A DNA stretch of 10,816 nt, taken from contig JAKAWF010000099.1 in the NCBI GenBank assembly GCA_021817025.1, positions 1 to 10,816 on the forward strand, in the 5' to 3' direction. The notes under the pieces are model-generated. The model saw only the letters and a program-made list of their open reading frames with translations, made no database searches and was not told the DNA's origin. Below, piece by piece: positions 6,599 to 10,816 of the stretch. Numbering within the stretch: the first letter of the stretch is position 1; every line of letters begins with the position of its first letter. The DNA comes from a bacterium. GTDB taxonomy: Bacteria > Chloroflexota > Dormibacteria > UBA8260 > Bog-877. The position numbers and the translations under genes are program-made.

Positions 6599-7642
6599 GT
6601 GATCTACTTTATCGCCGATCTGCTGGCGCTCGGGGCGATCAACGCCATCATGGCGGTGGGGCTCAATCTCCAATACGGCCAGGCTGGAATCCTAAACTTT
6701 ACGTACTACACCTTCGTGGCGATCGGTGCCTACGTGGCCGCGGTGACCACCATGGGCCACCCCCCCGTGCCCGCGTCTGAGGAGACGTTCATCCTCCAGT
6801 GGACCCTGCCGTGGCCCGTGGCACTCCTCCTGGCGGGGCTGGTGGCGGGCATCCTGGGGCTGTTCATGGTCTTGGTGGTGATCCGGCGGCTGCGAAGCGA
6901 CTATCTGGCCATCGTCACCGTTTCCTTGGGCTTCATCGTGTGGGACCTCATCACCAACTACATACCCCTCTTCAACGGCGCCAATGGCCTCTTCAACGTT
7001 CCCTACATACTGAACGGAGCAACTGCCAGCGAGATCACCTACACCCTAGAGGTGTTTGGGGTGGCCCTCGTGGTGCTGGCGGCCTGTGTCTGGGTGGTTC
7101 GGTCGATCTTCCGATCGCCCTATGGGCGCGTCCTCCGGGCCATCCGCGAGGACGAGGTCGTCGCCGCCAGCTTTGGCAAAGCGACCACCTCCAGCCGGGT
7201 GTGGGCGTTCGTCCTAGGCTGCGCGATGGCCGGGCTCGCCGGCGCGCTGCTGGTCTTCTACGTCAACGCTTGGAACCCCCAGGGGTTCCTGGCGGAAGAG
7301 TCGTTCATTCTGATGGCCGCGATCGTCATCGGTGGGCCAGGCAACTACTGGGGTGCCGTCCTCGGTACCTTCGTCTTCGTGGAGGTGCTGAGTGAGGTCG
7401 AGCGCTACCTTCCCAATTTCGGGAATGGCGCCCTGGTAGGGGCGGGGCGGGCAGTTCTCATCGGCATCGTCCTCATTGTGGTCGTTCGTTTCCGGCCAGA
7501 CGGTCTGGTCCCGGAGCGCTGGCTTCGCTGGTACCGCGCCCCGGCGGGTGGAGTCCCAGGAGGCCCGACCGGCACCCAACCGTCGGGTCACCGCCGGCGC
7601 TGGCTCGTTCTGCCCTGGGTCGGGCAGCGGAGCGAGGGCTGA
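6599..7642 (+). CDS. livM: LIV-type ABC transporter permease, LivM family
   Basis: 347 aa from the GTG at 6599; the open frame extends upstream to 6536 but those 21 residues are a shadow of the livH end. Multiple hydrophobic helices begin at the N-terminus (IYFIADLLALGAINAIMAVG). The LivM signature NLQYGQAGILNFTYYTFVAI (23-42) corresponds to the family's N...GQ.G.L..G...F pattern. The coupling loop SPYGRVLRAIREDEVVAASF (173-192) and IVIGGPGNYWGAVLGT (242-257) are conserved. The last 38 residues form a polar, Pro/Gly- and Arg-rich tail after the last helix. A clear ribosome binding site is absent, so translation may depend on coupling with livH. The TGA overlaps the ATG of the next gene by one base. 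Confidence 0.92.
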   Translation: MIYFIADLLALGAINAIMAVGLNLQYGQAGILNFTYYTFVAIGAYVAAVTTMGHPPVPASEETFILQWTLPWPVALLLAGLVAGILGLFMVLVVIRRLRSDYLAIVTVSLGFIVWDLITNYIPLFNGANGLFNVPYILNGATASEITYTLEVFGVALVVLAACVWVVRSIFRSPYGRVLRAIREDEVVAASFGKATTSSRVWAFVLGCAMAGLAGALLVFYVNAWNPQGFLAEESFILMAAIVIGGPGNYWGAVLGTFVFVEVLSEVERYLPNFGNGALVGAGRAVLIGIVLIVVVRFRPDGLVPERWLRWYRAPAGGVPGGPTGTQPSGHRRRWLVLPWVGQRSEG

Positions 7643-8412
7643 TGCTGCAGATCACTGACGTCCATTTCGCCTATGGCGGCAGCCAGGCCGTAGCCGGGAC
7701 GACCTTCGATGTGCCGGAGCGCAAGGTGACCGGACTTATCGGGCCAAACGGGGCGGGTAAGTCGACTTTGATGGAGATCATTGCCGGGGGCCTCGCCCCA
7801 AGCGCCGGAAAGATCACCTTCGATGGCACAGAGGTACAGGGCCTGGGACGCGTGCGGGTGGCCAGGCTGGGCATCATTCGCACCTTCCAGACCCCACGCG
7901 AGCTAACTCGCCTCCCCGTGATGGAGAACCTGGTGTTCGCGGCCCCGAGCCAGATCGGTGAGTCCCCCCTCATGAGCCTGTTCGGCCGGCGCCGCTGGGC
8001 CGACCAGGAGCGCCAATTGCGTTCCAGGGCAGAGGCCCTTCTGGAGTGGGTGGGTCTCACCCGACTGCGGGAGGAGCCGGCGGGGACCCTATCCGGGGGG
8101 CAGCGTCGCCTCTTGGAGATCGCCCGAGCGATGATGGCGGAGCCCAAGCTGCTGCTTCTAGACGAGCCCAGCGCCGGAGTCTTCCCGGCTGTGCGCAAGC
8201 TGATCGCCGAGCGAATTCGGGAGATGGTCGATCAGGGGATCACGGTGCTGGTGGTGGCCCACAACATGGCCTTCCTCAGCGACGTGGCCGATGACGTCGT
8301 GGTCATGGCCCAGGGGAAGGTCCTGCGTCGGGGAACGCTGAGCGAAGTTCGCGCTGATGAGGCGGTCGTGGCTGCCTACCTGGGAGGTGGCCACGTGGGA
8401 GGCACGTCGTGA
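7642..8412 (+). CDS. livG: LIV-type ABC transporter ATP-binding protein, LivG family
   Basis: 256 aa cytoplasmic ATPase that pairs with the LivF-type subunit to power the importer. All nucleotide-binding motifs are present: Walker A GPNGAGKST (34-42), Q-loop Gln83 in RTFQTPREL, signature LSGGQ (150-154), Walker B LLLLDEP (170-176) with catalytic Glu175, and H-loop His207 in VVAHNM. The region RTFQTPRELTRLPVMENL matches the LivG group. The usual LivG-type C-terminal extension is short here. The ATG at 7642 overlaps the livM stop as TGATG, with GAGGG just upstream. The stop overlaps the next start as GTGA, indicating coupled translation. Confidence 0.94.
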   Translation: MLQITDVHFAYGGSQAVAGTTFDVPERKVTGLIGPNGAGKSTLMEIIAGGLAPSAGKITFDGTEVQGLGRVRVARLGIIRTFQTPRELTRLPVMENLVFAAPSQIGESPLMSLFGRRRWADQERQLRSRAEALLEWVGLTRLREEPAGTLSGGQRRLLEIARAMMAEPKLLLLDEPSAGVFPAVRKLIAERIREMVDQGITVLVVAHNMAFLSDVADDVVVMAQGKVLRRGTLSEVRADEAVVAAYLGGGHVGGTS

Positions 8413-9131
8413 GTGAGGTGAACGGGGTTGAGCCGATTCTGACGGCCACCGGAATTACCGCCGGGTACGATGGTCCGCCCATCTTGGACGGAGTCGGGGT
8501 GAGCACCTCCCCAGGGAAGATCTCTGTGATCCTCGGGCCCAACGGCGCGGGGAAGTCGACGCTGGCCAAGGCGATCATGGGGCTGATCAGCGTTAGCCAG
8601 GGCGAGGTGCGCTTTAAGGGCGAGGTCGTGACCCGCACTCCTCCGCACCAGCTGGTCCGCAAGGGCATGGGCTACCTGCCCCAATTGCTCAACATCTTCG
8701 ATGAGCTCTCGGTGCTGGAGAACCTGCACATGGGCGCCTATAGCTTCAAAGGGAACCTGGCGGAGCGCCTGGACCGGGTGTTCTCACTCTTCCCGGACCT
8801 CGCAGCTGACCGCCACAAGCACGCTGGTCAGCTCTCCGGAGGGCAGCAGCGTATGGTGGCGCTAGCCCGACTGCTGATGACCGACCCGGCCGTTGCCATC
8901 CTCGATGAGCCGACCGCTGGCCTGTCCCCTATCTACGGCGATCGCGTCTGGAATCAGATAACTGAAGTGGCCGCCACTGGGGTGGCGATGCTGATCGTCG
9001 AGCAAAACGCTTCGGTGGCCATGGAGTATGCGGACCACTGCTTCATCTTGGCCGAGGGTCGAAACGTCCTGTCGGGGCCAGCTCGCGAGCTGGCAGGACG
9101 CGACGAAGTGGCCCAGATCCTGGTGGGCTGA
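8409..9131 (+). CDS. livF: LIV-type ABC transporter ATP-binding protein, LivF family
   Basis: 240 aa, the second ATPase of the importer. Walker A GPNGAGKST (43-51), Q-loop Gln92 in YLPQLLNIF, signature LSGGQ (142-146) and Walker B VAILDEP (162-168) with Glu167 are intact. The switch position reads IVEQN (196-200), with Gln199 where most ABC ATPases have His; this substitution is usual for LivF proteins and so is not a defect. The GTG start at 8409 lies in a 4-bp overlap with livG and has GGGAGG about 6-7 nt upstream. The gene ends 57 bp before the MmgE/PrpD gene, with no terminator hairpin in between, so the operon probably continues. Confidence 0.94.
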   Translation: MSEVNGVEPILTATGITAGYDGPPILDGVGVSTSPGKISVILGPNGAGKSTLAKAIMGLISVSQGEVRFKGEVVTRTPPHQLVRKGMGYLPQLLNIFDELSVLENLHMGAYSFKGNLAERLDRVFSLFPDLAADRHKHAGQLSGGQQRMVALARLLMTDPAVAILDEPTAGLSPIYGDRVWNQITEVAATGVAMLIVEQNASVAMEYADHCFILAEGRNVLSGPARELAGRDEVAQILVG

Positions 9132-9188
9132 TCCCCGCCACTTGTAAACCAACAGGTCCATTGGCCTTCAGCAAACAGAGGAGCACTG

Positions 9189-10616
9189 ATGGGACTCACA
9201 GCGGAGGTGGCGCGATTTGTAAGCGCCCTGCGGTTCTCAGACGTCCCGGCGGAGGCGGTGGCGGTTGCGGAGGACCACCTCGTGGACTCCTGGGGCGTGA
9301 TGCTGGCCGGGTGTCAGGAGAAATCCGCCCGCATGGCCCGGGACGTTCTCGAAGGCGGCCAAGGACCTGCCACGCTGGTCGGGCTGCCGGTCGCGATGAC
9401 CGCCACGGTGGCGGCGCTGCTGAATGGCTTGGCCGGGCACGCCTTGGACTACGACGACACCCAGCTCTCCACCTCCGAAGGGTCGGTTTACGGACTGCTG
9501 ACGCACCCCTCGGTTCCTGTGACGGCCGCACTCGGCGCACTCGTCGGTCTGGCCGATGTCACCGGTGAGGAGTTCATCACCGCCTACGTTGCTGGGGTTG
9601 AGGTGGCGTGCCGCATCGCCGACGCCATCGACCGCCGCCACTACCAGGATGGCTTTCACAGCACAGGAACGATCGGGACCATCGGTGCTGCCGCCGGCTG
9701 CGCCAGGCTCCTCGGTCTAGGCCCAGACACCACCGCAGTAGCTCTCGGGATCGCGGCCAGTCTCGGTAGTGGGCTGCGCGAGAACTTCGGGACCATGACC
9801 AAGCCGCTTCACTCCGGAAGGGCGGCATACAACGGAGTGCTGGCGGCCCAGCTCGCTCGCCGGGGGTTCACCGCCAGCCCCGACATTTTGGAGGCACCCC
9901 GGGGGTTCTTCCGAGCGGCCGGGGGCGGCTTCGACACAGCAAAGATCGCCAGCCGCCTGGGGCAGCCTTTCTTTCTCCAAGACCCGGGTGTGTCGATCAA
10001 GCCGTATCCCTCCGGCTCCCTCTCACACCCTGCTCAGGACCTCATCTTGGCGATGGTCCGAGAGCACGACATCAGGCCTGCCCAAGTGCGGCGGGTGGTG
10101 GTCGGGACCAACTCCAACGTTCTCAATGCTCTGATCTACCATCGCCCAACTACCGGGCTGGAGGGAAAGTTCAGCCTCGAATACTGCATGGCGACCGGCG
10201 TCGTGCGCCGCCACGCCGACTTGGCCGACTTCACCGACTCCGCAGTGCTCGACCCCCACATACAGGCTTTCCTTTCCAAGGTCGAGGTTGTGGTGGACGC
10301 GGAACTTGAGGCCCAAGGCTTTCGCCACGTCCGCACCCGGGTCACGGTGGAGCGGAATGACGGCACCTCCGAGTCCCGCCTCAGCGAGTGGGCCCGCGGC
10401 TACCCCCAGAACCCCCTGTCGCGGGCGGAACTAGACCGGAAGTTCCTCGACTGCGCGGACCAGTCGCTCTCCGCCGGCGAGGCCGCCTCCGCCCTGGACG
10501 CGGTCCGGCGAGTGGTGGGCGCCGCCTCGGTGGGAGCCCTGCTGTCGGCTCTGCGGCCGGCTCCCCCAGACTCTACGCGCACGCCAGCGACCATCTCCAA
10601 GGCAGGTGCGTCATGA
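9189..10616 (+). CDS. MmgE/PrpD family protein
   Basis: 475 aa, normal length for the MmgE/PrpD family, whose members include 2-methylcitrate dehydratase, cis-aconitate decarboxylase and iminodisuccinate epimerase. The N-terminal helical domain has HLVDSWGVMLAG (30-41), then HALDYDDT (84-91) and THPS (105-108). Next come MTKPLHSGRAA (203-213), and after the small lid domain KPYPSGSLSH (271-280). Asp87/Asp90, His106, Lys205 and His280 appear to occupy the places of the pocket residues described for cis-aconitate decarboxylase; this alignment was made by eye. The Cys often found after KPYP is absent (PSG). A strong ribosome binding site (AGAGGAG, about 6 nt) precedes the ATG. The last roughly 20 residues are a Pro/Thr/Ser-rich tail. 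Substrate and reaction type are undetermined. Next to an organic-solute importer it probably acts on an imported di- or tricarboxylate-like compound. Confidence 0.92.
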   Translation: MGLTAEVARFVSALRFSDVPAEAVAVAEDHLVDSWGVMLAGCQEKSARMARDVLEGGQGPATLVGLPVAMTATVAALLNGLAGHALDYDDTQLSTSEGSVYGLLTHPSVPVTAALGALVGLADVTGEEFITAYVAGVEVACRIADAIDRRHYQDGFHSTGTIGTIGAAAGCARLLGLGPDTTAVALGIAASLGSGLRENFGTMTKPLHSGRAAYNGVLAAQLARRGFTASPDILEAPRGFFRAAGGGFDTAKIASRLGQPFFLQDPGVSIKPYPSGSLSHPAQDLILAMVREHDIRPAQVRRVVVGTNSNVLNALIYHRPTTGLEGKFSLEYCMATGVVRRHADLADFTDSAVLDPHIQAFLSKVEVVVDAELEAQGFRHVRTRVTVERNDGTSESRLSEWARGYPQNPLSRAELDRKFLDCADQSLSAGEAASALDAVRRVVGAASVGALLSALRPAPPDSTRTPATISKAGAS

Positions 10617-10816
10617 ACATGGAGCGAGACCCGGTCGTAGAGGCGATCCTCGATTTGGCGCGCTCAGTGACCTACAAGAGGCTGGGCGAGGTCGAGCGTC
10701 ATGGTGCCAGCCGCATGCTGCTGGACTCCCTGGGCTGTGCCCTGGGTGCGATCCACGAGCCGGTCCCGCGGATCGCTCGTGACGTGGCCACTTCCGGGAT
10801 GGTCACGGGCGCGTGT
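10613..10816 (+). CDS. second MmgE/PrpD family protein, 3' truncated by the window
   Basis: The ATG at 10613 overlaps the stop of the preceding gene as ATGA, and the frame stays open for 68 codons to the window end. The segment RMLLDSLGCALGAI (about 34-47) matches the conserved N-terminal helix of the MmgE/PrpD family (compare HLVDSWGVMLAG in the gene before it). The first 30 residues suit the preceding helix (DPVVEAILDLARSV). LLDSLGC followed by a short acidic/hydrophobic stretch resembles 2-methylcitrate dehydratase more than the first paralogue does, but only 68 residues are visible. A second in-frame ATG at 10619 is an alternative start. Translation is probably coupled to the upstream gene. 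Confidence 0.82.
   Translation, partial: MNMERDPVVEAILDLARSVTYKRLGEVERHGASRMLLDSLGCALGAIHEPVPRIARDVATSGMVTGAC

Noticed and set aside
9132..9188. Possible terminator between the LivF gene and the first MmgE/PrpD gene
   Set aside because: No inverted repeat with a T-run is present in these 57 bp, so there is no reason to end the operon here.
9196..9200. Possible defect of LivF because the H-loop His is replaced by Gln199
   Set aside because: Gln at this position is normal in LivF-type ATPases, so it is not a sign of inactivation. The residue lies at about base 9003-9005.
1..10816. CRISPR arrays, tRNA or rRNA genes, insertion sequences and integrases
   Set aside because: No regularly spaced repeats, no cloverleaf or rRNA-like segment and no transposase or integrase motif were recognised on either strand by reading; a covariance-model scan was not possible.

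Overview
The window is high-GC DNA with dense, tightly packed genes, frequent GTG and TTG starts, several 1-4 bp gene overlaps and a lipoprotein-type binding protein. This suits a high-GC actinobacterium-like soil organism, possibly a deep uncultured lineage. That assignment is inference from base composition and gene content; no rRNA or other phylogenetic marker is present.

Left part (1-3527): a phenolic-lipid type locus. The tail of an unrecognised gene (1-83, +) runs into a small four-helix membrane protein gene (66-560, -). Next comes an isoprenylcysteine-carboxyl-methyltransferase-like membrane methyltransferase (843-1433, +). It converges on, and overlaps by 20 bp, a two-gene minus-strand operon: a FAD-dependent oxidoreductase (2403-3527) followed, through a 4-bp GTGA overlap, by a type III polyketide synthase with an intact Cys-His-Asn triad (1414-2406). 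Type III PKS, membrane methyltransferase and flavoprotein are the three functions of the Streptomyces srsA/srsB/srsC phenolic lipid pathway. Here the methyltransferase lies on the opposite strand.

Middle (3528-4400): about 870 bp without an intact gene. It holds a frame-disrupted gene remnant on the minus strand (about 3714-4008), a short direct repeat and a small hairpin. It ends in a near-consensus vegetative promoter (TTGACT-17-TATACT, 4212-4240) followed by a leader of about 150 nt.

Right part (4401-10816): one plus-strand operon. It encodes a complete five-component LIV-type (HAAT family) ABC importer: lipoprotein substrate-binding protein, an intercistronic GC hairpin, two permeases, two ATPases. 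After 57 bp without an evident terminator come two MmgE/PrpD-family genes joined by an ATGA overlap, the second cut off by the window end. The layout suggests uptake of a small carboxylate or amino-acid-like compound followed by a dehydratase, decarboxylase or epimerase type step. The actual substrate cannot be read from the sequence.

No RNA genes, insertion sequences, integrases or CRISPR arrays were recognised.
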